Source: Desulforudis sp.
Lineage (GTDB): Bacteria > Bacillota > Desulfotomaculia > Desulfotomaculales > Desulforudaceae
Reading direction: 5' to 3'
Assembly: GCA_003604975.1 (NCBI GenBank)
Contig: QZIR01000036.1
Location: forward strand, 1-64,000
Length of the DNA stretch: 64,000 nucleotides
Position numbers and translations under genes: made by a program. Positions 1 to 7,212 of the stretch are shown here, piece after piece; the stretch's first letter is position 1; every line of letters begins with the position of its first letter. The notes under the pieces were generated by a model that was given only the letters and a program-made list of their open reading frames with translations, had not been told where the DNA came from and did not search any database.

Positions 1-2
1 TG

Positions 3-98
3 GGACCACCCCCCGAGAGGAATGCGGTGGCACAGATTCTGTCGCGCCCTGAAGCCCTTGATACGCGGGAGTTTCTATTTTTGAAGTGTCAAACTTAA
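3..98 (+). CDS. C-terminal end of an unidentified protein (truncated by window edge)
   Basis: An open frame enters from the left edge and stops with TAA at 96-98, giving about 31 residues that end in EFLFLKCQT. The tail is mixed hydrophobic and charged and reads like a normal protein C-terminus. It lies 25 bases upstream of the next small gene on the same strand. The other two forward frames also stop soon, so the assignment rests on plausibility alone. No family recognised. Confidence 0.35.
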   Translation, partial: GPPPERNAVAQILSRPEALDTREFLFLKCQT

Positions 99-123
99 GT
101 TATTCAATAAGGGGGTTGTTTCA

Positions 124-240
124 ATGCGTCTGAACCGTGGGATAGTCGAAGCGATATTCCTGACGTTCCTGTCTTTCGGAATGTTATCGTTTCTGCTGTT
201 GATGGCCCGTCCCGTAGTGCAATCGCAGCGTACCAATTAA
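124..240 (+). CDS. Small single-helix membrane protein, unknown
   Basis: ATG at 124 follows an AAGGGGG Shine-Dalgarno at about 109-116. The 38-residue product has a basic N-terminus (MRLNRG) and one hydrophobic helix at roughly residues 8-28, then a short polar tail. That fits a small inner-membrane protein with its N-terminus inside. A second single-helix peptide gene follows within 30 bases, so the two probably form a pair or belong to a larger membrane complex encoded to the left. Function unknown; small subunits of respiratory or transport complexes look like this, but nothing here proves it. Confidence 0.55.
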   Translation: MRLNRGIVEAIFLTFLSFGMLSFLLLMARPVVQSQRTN

Positions 241-267
241 GCCTTCAGGAAGTAAAGGATGGTTTTG

Positions 268-363
268 ATGCCGGTTTATCTGGACGTGGTCGGAGTTTTC
301 CTGATCGTGGGACTGGTTGCCGTGGCCTGGCGTATGATCTTCACAAACAGTAACAAACAATAA
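268..363 (+). CDS. Small single-helix membrane protein, unknown
   Basis: A 31-residue peptide starting MPVYLDVVGVF with one transmembrane helix (about residues 3-23) and a short polar tail. I prefer the ATG at 268 because AAAGG at 254-258 is then 9 bases away; an in-frame ATG at 259 lies almost on top of that motif. It sits 27 bases after the preceding small membrane gene on the same strand. No family recognised. Confidence 0.5.
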   Translation: MPVYLDVVGVFLIVGLVAVAWRMIFTNSNKQ

Positions 364-393
364 TACGAAACGCCTCGGACTGTGAAGTGGTTA

Positions 394-422
394 TTGCGGC
401 ACCGGAAGGGTTCTGGTATAAT
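394..422 (+). promoter_or_regulatory. Sigma-A type promoter of the structured RNA
   Basis: TTGCGG at 394-399 and a perfect TATAAT at 417-422 are separated by exactly 17 bases. The predicted start of transcription is near 429. No open reading frame follows, so the promoter serves the structured RNA and perhaps read-through into the HAD gene. Confidence 0.7.
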
Positions 423-428
423 TCAGCT

Positions 429-618
429 AAAGAACGATGTTCTTTAGACCCTGAGCATGGTCGGGGGATGCTCTCCGGTGAAGAGGGTGAGCTAAACCAA
501 CCCTTAACAGTACAGCTTCACCCTGTACTGGCTCCGTGGTAAGGCTGGGGAACACGTGAAAGAGCCCCCAGCAGAAGGACTTATACCCCGCCGATAACAT
601 CCAAGCGGGTTTTTTTTA
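429..618 (+). ncRNA. Structured non-coding RNA or leader RNA, family not recognised
   Basis: About 190 bases between a strong promoter and an intrinsic terminator, without an open frame. Visible hairpins are AAAGAAC-GAT-GTTCTTT right at the predicted 5' end (429-446), GAGCAT...ATGCTC (453-473), AGTACAG-CTTCACC-CTGTACT (510-530) and GCTGGGG...CCCCAGC (543-572), then the terminator. This could be a free small RNA or a terminator-type riboswitch leader for the HAD gene 45 bases downstream. I compared it from memory with 6S, SRP, tmRNA, RNase P, T-box and common riboswitch consensus motifs and found no convincing match. Confidence 0.6.
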
Positions 619-619
619 T
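587..619 (+). terminator. Intrinsic terminator of the structured RNA
   Basis: CCCGC at 587-591 pairs with GCGGG at 605-609 across a 13-base loop and is followed at once by an uninterrupted T tract. It ends the RNA about 45 bases before the HAD phosphatase gene. Confidence 0.7.
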
Positions 620-662
620 TGTGATGACTGTTTGACAAAGCTCTTGTCAAACGGCCGAAAGG

Positions 663-1430
663 ATGACCCAGCCGATGACTGATGCACGCCTCATCCTGAT
701 TGACTTGGACGGGTGTCTGTTGCCGGGAGACTTCCGGGAACTTGACTATCACAGCCTCACGAGTATCCGGGAGTACTGCGCCAGCCTTGATCCGGACAAC
801 CAGCCGAAGATTGCACTCTGTACCGGACGACCGCAGCCATATGCCTCGGCCCTCCTTACCGTGCTGGGCGCGATTTGGCCGGAAGTGCCATCGGTCGTGG
901 AGTCGGGCGCGTATCTTTACTACCCTGCTGAAAACCGGATCCGGATGAACCCCGTGCTAACCACGGAACTACTGGCCCAATGGAGGAAAGCTAAAGAACA
1001 GATTCGTCGTCTGGCGCCGGAGATGTCAGCCAAACCGGGTGTCGGTGAAAAACTGGGGCTCTCCCTTATCCCCGCCGGGCTCAATATACCGTCTCTTTTC
1101 GAGCAGGTTTGCGTCCAGTTTGCCGACTGCGAATTCATCGAAGTCACCTACTCCAGCATGTGTGTGGACATTACCCCCCGCGGCGTCAACAAGCGTTCGG
1201 GAATCCAGGCGCTGACCGCCGATACAGGGATCGATCCGGCCCACATCCTAGCCATTGGCGACAGCGCCAATGACCTGTCGATGCTCGAGACAGTGGGTAT
1301 CCCCACCTGCCCCGCCAATGCCCAGCCCGAGGTTAAGGCCAAGTGTGTCTACGTTTCCCCTTACCCCTACACGACCGGCGTATGGGACATCATCACCAGG
1401 TACGGCAGGCCGGGCTCCCGGTCGGCCTGA
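663..1430 (+). CDS. HAD-superfamily hydrolase (Cof/IIB-type phosphatase)
   Basis: A 255-residue haloacid-dehalogenase-type phosphatase, expected to remove phosphate from a sugar phosphate or similar small metabolite in the cytosol. Motif I is LIDLDGCLLPGD near residue 11 (two catalytic Asp). The late motif IGDSANDLSML near residue 200 carries the Mg2+-binding Asp residues, and the cap domain lies between. AAAGG lies just before the ATG at 663; a second ATG at 675 (MTDARL) has about 13 bases of spacing, so either start is possible. The gene lies 45 bases after the terminator of the structured RNA, which may control it. It is convergent with typA. Substrate unknown. Confidence 0.8.
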   Translation: MTQPMTDARLILIDLDGCLLPGDFRELDYHSLTSIREYCASLDPDNQPKIALCTGRPQPYASALLTVLGAIWPEVPSVVESGAYLYYPAENRIRMNPVLTTELLAQWRKAKEQIRRLAPEMSAKPGVGEKLGLSLIPAGLNIPSLFEQVCVQFADCEFIEVTYSSMCVDITPRGVNKRSGIQALTADTGIDPAHILAIGDSANDLSMLETVGIPTCPANAQPEVKAKCVYVSPYPYTTGVWDIITRYGRPGSRSA

Positions 1431-1444
1431 TGCTTTGTCAATAC

Positions 1445-3214
1445 CTATTGCTTGCGCATTCGCAGACTCTTGGGGGTAACCTCCATTAATTCGTCCCCGG
1501 CGATGAACTCCAGGCACTGCTCCAGGCTCATATGGCGCGGCGGGGTGAGCTTGGTCGAAATGTCAGAGGTTGAACTACGGACGTTGGTCAGCTGCTTCTT
1601 CTTGCAGACGTTGATCAAGAGATCACCTGGCCGGGCGTGCTCGCCCACGACCATCCCCCGGTACACCGGTACACCTACTCCTACAAACAGCTCGCCCCGT
1701 TCCTGGGCGTTTTCCAGACCGTAAGAGGTGGTCTCTCCGGTCTCAAAGGCGACCAGCGACCCTCTCTGCCGCGACGTGATTTCCCCCCCGACCGGGGCAT
1801 AGTGGTGGAAGGAATGGAACACCGTACCCAGCCCCTTGGTATCGGTCAGCAACTCGGAACGGAAACCGAACAGGCCCCGGGTGGGGACGTGGAATTTTAG
1901 ACTGACCTGACCGTCACCTTTATGGACCATGTTCACCAGTTCGCTCTGGCGAGGGCCCAGGCGTTCCATGACCACCCCCACGAAGGCTTCCGGGATCTCC
2001 ACCACCAGTTCTTCAATCGGTTCGCAACTGACTCCGTCAATTTCCCGCTCGATCACCTGCGGCCGGGAGAGCTCAAACTCGTACCCCTCTCGGCGCATAG
2101 TCTCGATCAGGATCGACAGATGTAGTTCACCCCGTCCGGATACCAGAAAGGTATCCGGGGTAAGCGTCTTTACGCGCAGACTGACATCGGACTCCAACTC
2201 CCGTATCAGCCGCTCCCCCAACTTGCGCGAGGTAACGTACGTGCCTTCCTGGCCTGCAAAAGGGCTCTTGTTTACCCGGAAAGTCACCGCCACGGTGGGT
2301 TCGTCGATAAGGACAAAGTCCAGGGCCACCGGGTTATCCAGATCGGTGACGGTGTCCCCCACGTTAAAATCATCCAATCCGGCAATTACAACAATTTCTC
2401 CGGGACCGGCCTCGTCTGCCGGAACTTTTTTAAGCCCGTCGAAGATGTACAGCGCGGCAATACGCTGGCGCCGCGCCAGACCGCCAATTCTAATCACCGC
2501 GACATCCTGCTTGGACCCGATCCGGCCGGTATGAACACGACCCACGGCCTGCCGGCCCAGGTATGGGTCGTAGTCGATCATCGTAATCCCCAGCTGGAGA
2601 GGGGCATTTAGATCCCCTAAGGGCGCGGGAATCTTACGTACGATCATTTCAAACAGGGGCTTTAAGTCCACCCCTGGATCACCCGGTTCCAGGAAAGCCA
2701 CTCCCGCCCGGGCGTTGCTATAAACCACCGGAAAGTCGAGCTGGTCGTCGTTTGCCTCCAGTTCGATAAACAGGTCCAGTACTTCGTCGAGAACCTCTAC
2801 CGGCCGCGCGTTGGGGCGGTCTATCTTATTGATGACCACGATGGGGGCAAGTCCGGCTGCAAGTGCTTTGCGTAGCACAAAACGGGTCTGGGGCATGGGA
2901 CCTTCAAAGGCGTCAACCAGCAGCAACACCCCATCGACCATCTGGACGATACGCTCCACTTCCCCGCCGAAGTCAGAATGTCCGGGTGTATCAACAATGT
3001 TGAGCTTGTAGTCGCCGTAAAAAACGGCCGTGTTTTTGGCCATGATCGTGATACCGCGTTCGCGTTCAAGGTCGTTGCGGTCTAATATACGATCCTCTAC
3101 AACCTGTTTTTCATGAAAGACGCCGCTCTGCTTGAGCATTCCGTCAACCAGGGTGGTCTTACCGTGGTCTACATGGGCAATAATCGCCAGGTTACGAATC
3201 CGTTCGGGTGTCAT
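1445..3214 (-). CDS. typA: Ribosome-associated GTPase TypA/BipA
   Basis: A 589-residue translational GTPase of the EF-G-like TypA/BipA family, which binds the ribosome and helps 50S assembly and stress adaptation. The G domain shows [10 protein letters not shown] (P-loop), RERGITI (switch I), [11 protein letters not shown] and NKIDR (G4). It is followed by domain II, EF-G domain V-like segments and the BipA C-terminal domain ending in a basic tail (SLRMRKQ). Length is close to the usual 600-615. AAAGGA lies 6 bases before the ATG. It is monocistronic as far as visible, convergent with the HAD gene. Confidence 0.95.
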   Translation of the reverse strand: MTPERIRNLAIIAHVDHGKTTLVDGMLKQSGVFHEKQVVEDRILDRNDLERERGITIMAKNTAVFYGDYKLNIVDTPGHSDFGGEVERIVQMVDGVLLLVDAFEGPMPQTRFVLRKALAAGLAPIVVINKIDRPNARPVEVLDEVLDLFIELEANDDQLDFPVVYSNARAGVAFLEPGDPGVDLKPLFEMIVRKIPAPLGDLNAPLQLGITMIDYDPYLGRQAVGRVHTGRIGSKQDVAVIRIGGLARRQRIAALYIFDGLKKVPADEAGPGEIVVIAGLDDFNVGDTVTDLDNPVALDFVLIDEPTVAVTFRVNKSPFAGQEGTYVTSRKLGERLIRELESDVSLRVKTLTPDTFLVSGRGELHLSILIETMRREGYEFELSRPQVIEREIDGVSCEPIEELVVEIPEAFVGVVMERLGPRQSELVNMVHKGDGQVSLKFHVPTRGLFGFRSELLTDTKGLGTVFHSFHHYAPVGGEITSRQRGSLVAFETGETTSYGLENAQERGELFVGVGVPVYRGMVVGEHARPGDLLINVCKKKQLTNVRSSTSDISTKLTPPRHMSLEQCLEFIAGDELMEVTPKSLRMRKQ

Positions 3215-3329
3215 ACTGTTCCTTTCTCACTTTGCTTAAATAGGCTGCGCTTGTCATTATAACTCTTTAAGGAGGCAGCCGCGACAATAATTTCTGCCGT
3301 TAGGTGTATTTTTTCCAAATTAGCACAAA

Positions 3330-3354
3330 CACCTCCCGCCATTTGGGAGGTGCC
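3330..3354 (-). terminator. Terminator downstream of the transglutaminase gene
   Basis: CACCTCCC at 3330-3337 pairs with GGGAGGTG at 3345-3352 around a 7-base loop. On the minus strand it is followed by a short T-rich stretch, so it ends the transglutaminase transcript before typA. Confidence 0.55.
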
Positions 3355-3391
3355 AGGGATTCTATGTTCTGGTAATCAGGCGCTGGATACT

Positions 3392-4822
3392 CTACCGCAA
3401 GGGCGAATTCAGGCGGCTGATGTCACTCTCCAGAGTAATCTGCGGTGGCCGGCCCGAGTACTCGTAGCTTGCTTTGATCATCGTAAAACCATACAGGAGC
3501 CCGACGTGCGTGTTGTCCAGGCGACCAAAGTAGTTTTCGCCAGCGGTGTCCCCCCAGGTGGGGTCAACCGGGATCCACCCGTATCCTTCCAGGAAGAACT
3601 CCGTCCAGCCATGGTTCTCCCACTTCCCCTCACTTTGGCTCAATCCAGCCACGACCCGGGCCGGAATGCCAGAAGCCCGACAGAGGGCCACAAACAACGC
3701 CGCGTATTCACCGCAGTCCACGTACCGGTTGTCCAGGGCGTACAGAGCGCCGTGGTTCTCGGTGTTAATCCGGTATTCCAGGTGTCGCACGACAAAATCA
3801 TAAACGGCCCTCGCCCGAGCCAACGGGTTTGTTAGCTCCTTGGTGATTTCGTCCGCCCTGGATTTGATGCGCGGATGATCGGACTCAATCAGGGGTTCCG
3901 CCCTGGTATAGGTCTGGACGGTTGATGATTGGCGGTTATACGGGATGATGTCTTCATCATCCAGGTTAAACCTAACGTCGCGGATGGTCACATCCAACCG
4001 ATCCTTCAGGACAATCTTATCACCTCCGGAGAGTGAACGGACATCAGCCCGTCGGATCTTGAGCCTGGGGTCAAAGGACGCATAGTCATTGTCTCCGGAA
4101 GGTAATGAGTGCCGTTCAGACTCGTAAACCAGAGGAAGTGCGGATTGCGTCTGCAGAACCACCTCCTGATTGGGAAGACCATCCTCGTAGTGAGGGCGGA
4201 CACCGAGGTAGACCGGGGTGTAAACCTTGAGGTCGGTGATCCGGGAGGTACCCTGGTTCCGGATCGTGAAGGTTACCTCAACACTGTGGTTCCGGGGGTC
4301 ACCGAGGACGTAATAGTCCTTACGTAATGGAGGCGGGTCATTAGCTGGCAAGATCGTGCCGGTCGCTGGCGTGGGAAAAGTCCATATGGTCGCTTTTTGT
4401 GAAGCAGCTTCCCAATCCACTTCACATCCGAAGGTCTCCGCCACAAATCGAAGGGGCACAAAAACGCGGGCGTGTGCGATTAAGGCCGGCGCATCCAGTG
4501 GGAATCTCTGCCCGTTAACCATGACAGTACTGGCGCCTGCCTCCAGTTCGACAGAGACATCACAGCGCTTTAACTCTACCCGGTTCCGGGCGCCGTCCCA
4601 CTTGACAGAGGTCCCCAGAGCCTCGAAAACCGAACGGGCGGGCACAAACACCCTCCCATTCTGGAAGAGCGGCTCTACTTCGGTCTCCAGTCGCTCGCCG
4701 TTCACTTCCACCGTCGGGAGCGCCCACGCCGGTGAAACGCCGGAAAACCATATGCCGAGAAACAGAAAAAGTACCAGACCCAGCCTGCCCAAACCACCAT
4801 CTCCCGAACCAAAAGTCTTCAT
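3392..4822 (-). CDS. Secreted transglutaminase-like protein with copper-amine-oxidase N-like domain
   Basis: 476 residues. Residues 12-34 form a signal peptide ending PAWA. Residues about 36-150 are a Cu_amine_oxidN-type (stalk) domain with its repeated pattern, VEVNGERL, GRVFVPARSVFEALG and then VMVNGQRFPL, RVFVPLRFVAETFG. A beta-rich middle segment is followed by a transglutaminase core with Cys in RYVDCGEYAALF, His in ENHGWTEFF and Asp in IPVDPTWGD, the complete catalytic triad. It is probably an extracellular cell-wall-attached enzyme that crosslinks or cleaves peptide bonds. Start ATG at 4822. Substrate unknown. Confidence 0.85.
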   Translation of the reverse strand: MKTFGSGDGGLGRLGLVLFLFLGIWFSGVSPAWALPTVEVNGERLETEVEPLFQNGRVFVPARSVFEALGTSVKWDGARNRVELKRCDVSVELEAGASTVMVNGQRFPLDAPALIAHARVFVPLRFVAETFGCEVDWEAASQKATIWTFPTPATGTILPANDPPPLRKDYYVLGDPRNHSVEVTFTIRNQGTSRITDLKVYTPVYLGVRPHYEDGLPNQEVVLQTQSALPLVYESERHSLPSGDNDYASFDPRLKIRRADVRSLSGGDKIVLKDRLDVTIRDVRFNLDDEDIIPYNRQSSTVQTYTRAEPLIESDHPRIKSRADEITKELTNPLARARAVYDFVVRHLEYRINTENHGALYALDNRYVDCGEYAALFVALCRASGIPARVVAGLSQSEGKWENHGWTEFFLEGYGWIPVDPTWGDTAGENYFGRLDNTHVGLLYGFTMIKASYEYSGRPPQITLESDISRLNSPLR

Positions 4823-4910
4823 CCTAAAAAAACCCCGCTTCTTGTCCCGGGCACTTGTCGCGTATAGTAATGATATCTTTTAGATTACCATATTTATTGT
4901 TGTTATTCTT

Positions 4911-5252
4911 GTGTTAAACTGGAACTCCCTCAGGATTCTTCAAATAATTACTATCATCGGGTATCTACTGATAATCCACCTGGCCTTCGACGCCTACCTG
5001 CGTCCCGATAAGTGGCTGGGACTCCACCGCACGTTTTTAGGTCTGGTCATTCACAGCGCCACCTGGAGTGGGGCGATCAGCCTGGCTCTCTACGGGTTGT
5101 CACTGTTTACGCCGTGGAATTTCTTCTTTCTGGCCGCCCCCCATTTCCTGATCGATGCCCGAAAATGCTCCCTGCAGCAACGTTTTGGGCAAAATGCCTA
5201 TCTAGTTGACCAGTTTCTACACGTGGTCACGATTCTGATTACGCTCCGTTAG
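4911..5252 (+). CDS. DUF3307-like integral membrane protein
   Basis: 113 residues with hydrophobic stretches at about 8-25, 43-63, 68-78 and 98-111. The conserved pattern H-LAFDAY, then H in LVIHSATWSG, HFLIDARKC and DQFLHVVTIL resembles the DUF3307 membrane family. The start is a GTG at 4911, but no clear SD precedes it, so the exact N-terminus is uncertain. It is divergent from the transglutaminase gene, with about 90 bases for both promoters. Function unknown. Confidence 0.65.
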   Translation: MLNWNSLRILQIITIIGYLLIIHLAFDAYLRPDKWLGLHRTFLGLVIHSATWSGAISLALYGLSLFTPWNFFFLAAPHFLIDARKCSLQQRFGQNAYLVDQFLHVVTILITLR

Positions 5253-5323
5253 TACCCGGTGCAACCTAAACCGTATACCGCCCATCCCGGCCGGATAACC
5301 TATCGGCAAGGAGGATGAGCAAT

Positions 5324-5509
5324 ATGGCTGAGAAACGTCAACCGCCGGTTCCCGATACTGATCCCCACATTCCGGCGGACCAGATCGCCGAGATCGGAAT
5401 CGATCAACCGGAAGAGGCCGTCGCGGACCAGATTGTCCGGTCGCCACACGAGGAAGAAGAAATGCTGGCCTTCTTCGAGGGAAATCCGGGCGGATGCCCC
5501 TGCCGTTAA
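5324..5509 (+). CDS. Small acidic hypothetical protein with C-terminal CPC
   Basis: A 61-residue hydrophilic acidic protein with many Pro, Glu and Asp residues, ending GGCPCR. The ATG at 5324 is preferred because the perfect AAGGAGG at 5308-5314 is then 9 bases away; the ATG at 5315 is directly adjacent to it. A terminator follows within 6 bases. The C-terminal CxC could bind a metal or form a disulfide, but the family is not recognised. Confidence 0.6.
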   Translation: MAEKRQPPVPDTDPHIPADQIAEIGIDQPEEAVADQIVRSPHEEEEMLAFFEGNPGGCPCR

Positions 5510-5514
5510 ACATA

Positions 5515-5537
5515 CCCCCGGCGGAACCGGGGGTTTT
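5515..5537 (+). terminator. Intrinsic terminator after the CPC protein gene
   Basis: CCCCCGG at 5515-5521 pairs with CCGGGGG at 5527-5533 around a 5-base loop, followed by TTTT. Confidence 0.8.
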
Positions 5538-5575
5538 CCAGTTGGCGGAGGCATCACACTTAAGGAGGGTATAGT

Positions 5576-5797
5576 ATGAGCAAAAAGAAGCAGCGAGTCG
5601 TCAGTGTGACTTCCGATGATCTGGTTAAACAACTCCACCCCTCTTCTCGAGCGAGGATCACCTCCGTCGGCGCTGACCCGACCGTCGAAGAGCCGCTGGG
5701 CGCCGGTGATCCGGCGATCAAGCCGGGCGATATCGATGACCGCGACGAAACGGTTGCCGAACGAAAACAGCGTGAACAGGGGTTGCTGGGAGAGTAG
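5576..5797 (+). CDS. Small charged hypothetical protein
   Basis: 73 residues, lysine-rich at the N-terminus (MSKKKQR) and strongly charged and disordered-looking afterwards, with no hydrophobic segment. TAAGGAGGG lies 8 bases before the ATG, which strongly supports translation. It is separated from the preceding small gene by a terminator, so it needs its own promoter. No family recognised. Confidence 0.6.
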   Translation: MSKKKQRVVSVTSDDLVKQLHPSSRARITSVGADPTVEEPLGAGDPAIKPGDIDDRDETVAERKQREQGLLGE

Positions 5798-5823
5798 GAA
5801 GGTGATAGAAGCTTAGCTTCAAG

Positions 5824-6540
5824 TTAGTCTTCCACCTCCTGCACATAGTTAAGTTCATCTTCACGCTTTACGTCTACGAACAGGTTCCCACTCGTGTCCA
5901 AGGCCGCGTAAAATACCCGGGTGACGTCGTCGATCCCCCTACGCTTCAGTTCCGCAAACAGCCATTCCCGTGTCAGGTGATTCTGTAGCAGGTTCTGGTC
6001 AAGGATCTTCCCATCTTTGACCAGGGCAGTGATCATCCCCTGGTATGAGGTGGAGAGGTTCAGTGTTTTGGCGGTAAGCGTCTGGTACTGAGTTTTTGGA
6101 AGAACCGAAAGTTCCCCGTTGGGCTCCAGGACCGCAAACTCCACCTGGCTCGGGTCAAAGATGTTCCTCTCACGTAATTGCTGCATTAAGTCATCGAGAT
6201 TGTACCTGTTTCGAATCATGTTTCTTTCCAATAGTTTGCCGTTTTGAATGATCACCGTAGATTCGCCGTCGATGATCTTGCGAACGGGCAGGCTTTTGAG
6301 GACGGTCATATCGATCAGAATCGTTAAAACAGTCCATACAATCAGGCCAGTTGCAGCGTGGAGCACCGGTACCCCAACCCGTATTGACATGGCTGCGGCC
6401 AGTGCCCCAATGGTGATACCCGTGGCAAAATCAAAAAAAGTCAGTTGGCTGATCAATTTCTTGCCCATCAACCGGCAGACAAACAGCAATACAAAGAATG
6501 CCGCAATTGATCTGAGGATTATGGTAGCGAGATCGGTCAA
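5824..6540 (-). CDS. DUF421 (YetF/YcaP-like) membrane protein
   Basis: 238 residues: three N-terminal membrane helices (about 5-22, 38-55 and 60-80) followed by a soluble domain. RLMGKKLISQLTFFDFATGI and the soluble-domain motif IIQNGKLLERN...L..LR are typical of the DUF421/YetF family, found in many spore formers. Its biochemical role is unknown; members are linked to the spore or cell envelope. It is convergent with the small charged gene at 5576-5797. Confidence 0.85.
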   Translation of the reverse strand: MTDLATIILRSIAAFFVLLFVCRLMGKKLISQLTFFDFATGITIGALAAAMSIRVGVPVLHAATGLIVWTVLTILIDMTVLKSLPVRKIIDGESTVIIQNGKLLERNMIRNRYNLDDLMQQLRERNIFDPSQVEFAVLEPNGELSVLPKTQYQTLTAKTLNLSTSYQGMITALVKDGKILDQNLLQNHLTREWLFAELKRRGIDDVTRVFYAALDTSGNLFVDVKREDELNYVQEVED

Positions 6541-6610
6541 CGAACCAGACCCCTTTGCCTTCCTTTGTAGCTATGATATCCAACCTATCGGATTATAGTA
6601 GTCAGGCCCT

Positions 6611-6790
6611 TTAATCCTCTTCCATTTCTTTGCGCTTCAATATCCGGTAATACTCGTTGAGTACGGCGTCCAGCATCTGGCTTGCAGTCACCACTTCGGG
6701 ATCAGCCAAGTCCCTGTCTTCTAGTTTCTCCAAGTCTCGGCGCAATTCTTCAATCTTCTTGACGATACTGTTGAGTTCACTTGATAGCAC
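6611..6790 (-). CDS. Spo0E-family aspartyl-phosphate phosphatase
   Basis: A 59-residue two-helix protein. It starts at GTG (6790), which follows AGGAGG at 6 bases. It contains IVKKIEELRRDLEKL, then DPEVVTASQMLDAVLNEYYRI. The S-Q-x-L-D signature and the spacing of the helices match Spo0E-like phosphatases, which dephosphorylate Spo0A~P and restrain sporulation. This is one of the better signs that the organism is a spore former. It stands alone upstream of the YetF-like gene on the same strand, 70 bases away. Confidence 0.8.
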   Translation of the reverse strand: MLSSELNSIVKKIEELRRDLEKLEDRDLADPEVVTASQMLDAVLNEYYRILKRKEMEED

Positions 6791-6961
6791 GAGATTCCTC
6801 CTGCCTAAAGTTAGTCAATGGTTAGCTTATTCCCGCAAGTATAGGTAAATGCATCGCAATCCGGCCATGTTTTGCCGGTTCCGGTTTTCGGCAGCAACTA
6901 ACATAATGGGCATAAAGTCCTACATTATTTGGCAACAATCCCTCTTTGCTGCCCTAAAACC

Positions 6962-7000
6962 AAAAAACCTTCGTTAACCTGTTGGTTGACGAAGGTTTTA
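6962..7000 (-). terminator. Terminator of the gltX-tRNA-Gln-tRNA-Glu unit
   Basis: A near-perfect 16-bp stem (AAAACCTTCGTTAACC pairs with GGTTGACGAAGGTTTT, one G-U pair) with a 4-base loop. On the minus strand it ends in TTTTTTG. It lies 14 bases after tRNA-Glu. Confidence 0.9.
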
Positions 7001-7013
7001 TCTGCTTCATTTT

Positions 7014-7089
7014 TGGTGACCCTACGGGGACTCGAACCCCGGTTTCCGCCGTGAGAGGGCGGCGTCCTAGGCCGCTAGACGATAGGGCC
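7014..7089 (-). tRNA. tRNA-Glu (anticodon CTC)
   Basis: A 76-base cloverleaf with the CCA end encoded. The acceptor stem is GGCCCTA paired with TAGGGTC. The anticodon loop carries CTC between GCCGC-type arms, and the T arm contains GGTTCGAGTCC. Only 9 bases separate it from tRNA-Gln. Confidence 0.95.
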
Positions 7090-7098
7090 ACGATTTAT

Positions 7099-7172
7099 TG
7101 GCTGCGGGACTAGGATTCGAACCTAGACTACATGATCCAGAGTCACGCGTGCTACCGTTACACCATCCCGCA
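7099..7172 (-). tRNA. tRNA-Gln (anticodon CTG)
   Basis: A 74-base cloverleaf with encoded CCA. The acceptor stem is TGCGGGA paired with TCCCGCA. The anticodon stem CGTGA/TCATG frames CT-CTG-GA, and the T arm contains GGTTCGAATCC. It lies 40 bases downstream of gltX on the same strand. Confidence 0.95.
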
Positions 7173-7212
7173 CCGATTTTTCAGCTGCGTTTGTAATTAT
7201 AGCACAAGCACT

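Noticed and set aside
429-618. Assignment of the structured RNA to 6S RNA, T-box or a named riboswitch
   Set aside because: A hairpin lies at the very 5' end instead of the 6S closing stem, and I could not find T-box or riboswitch consensus boxes; left unassigned.
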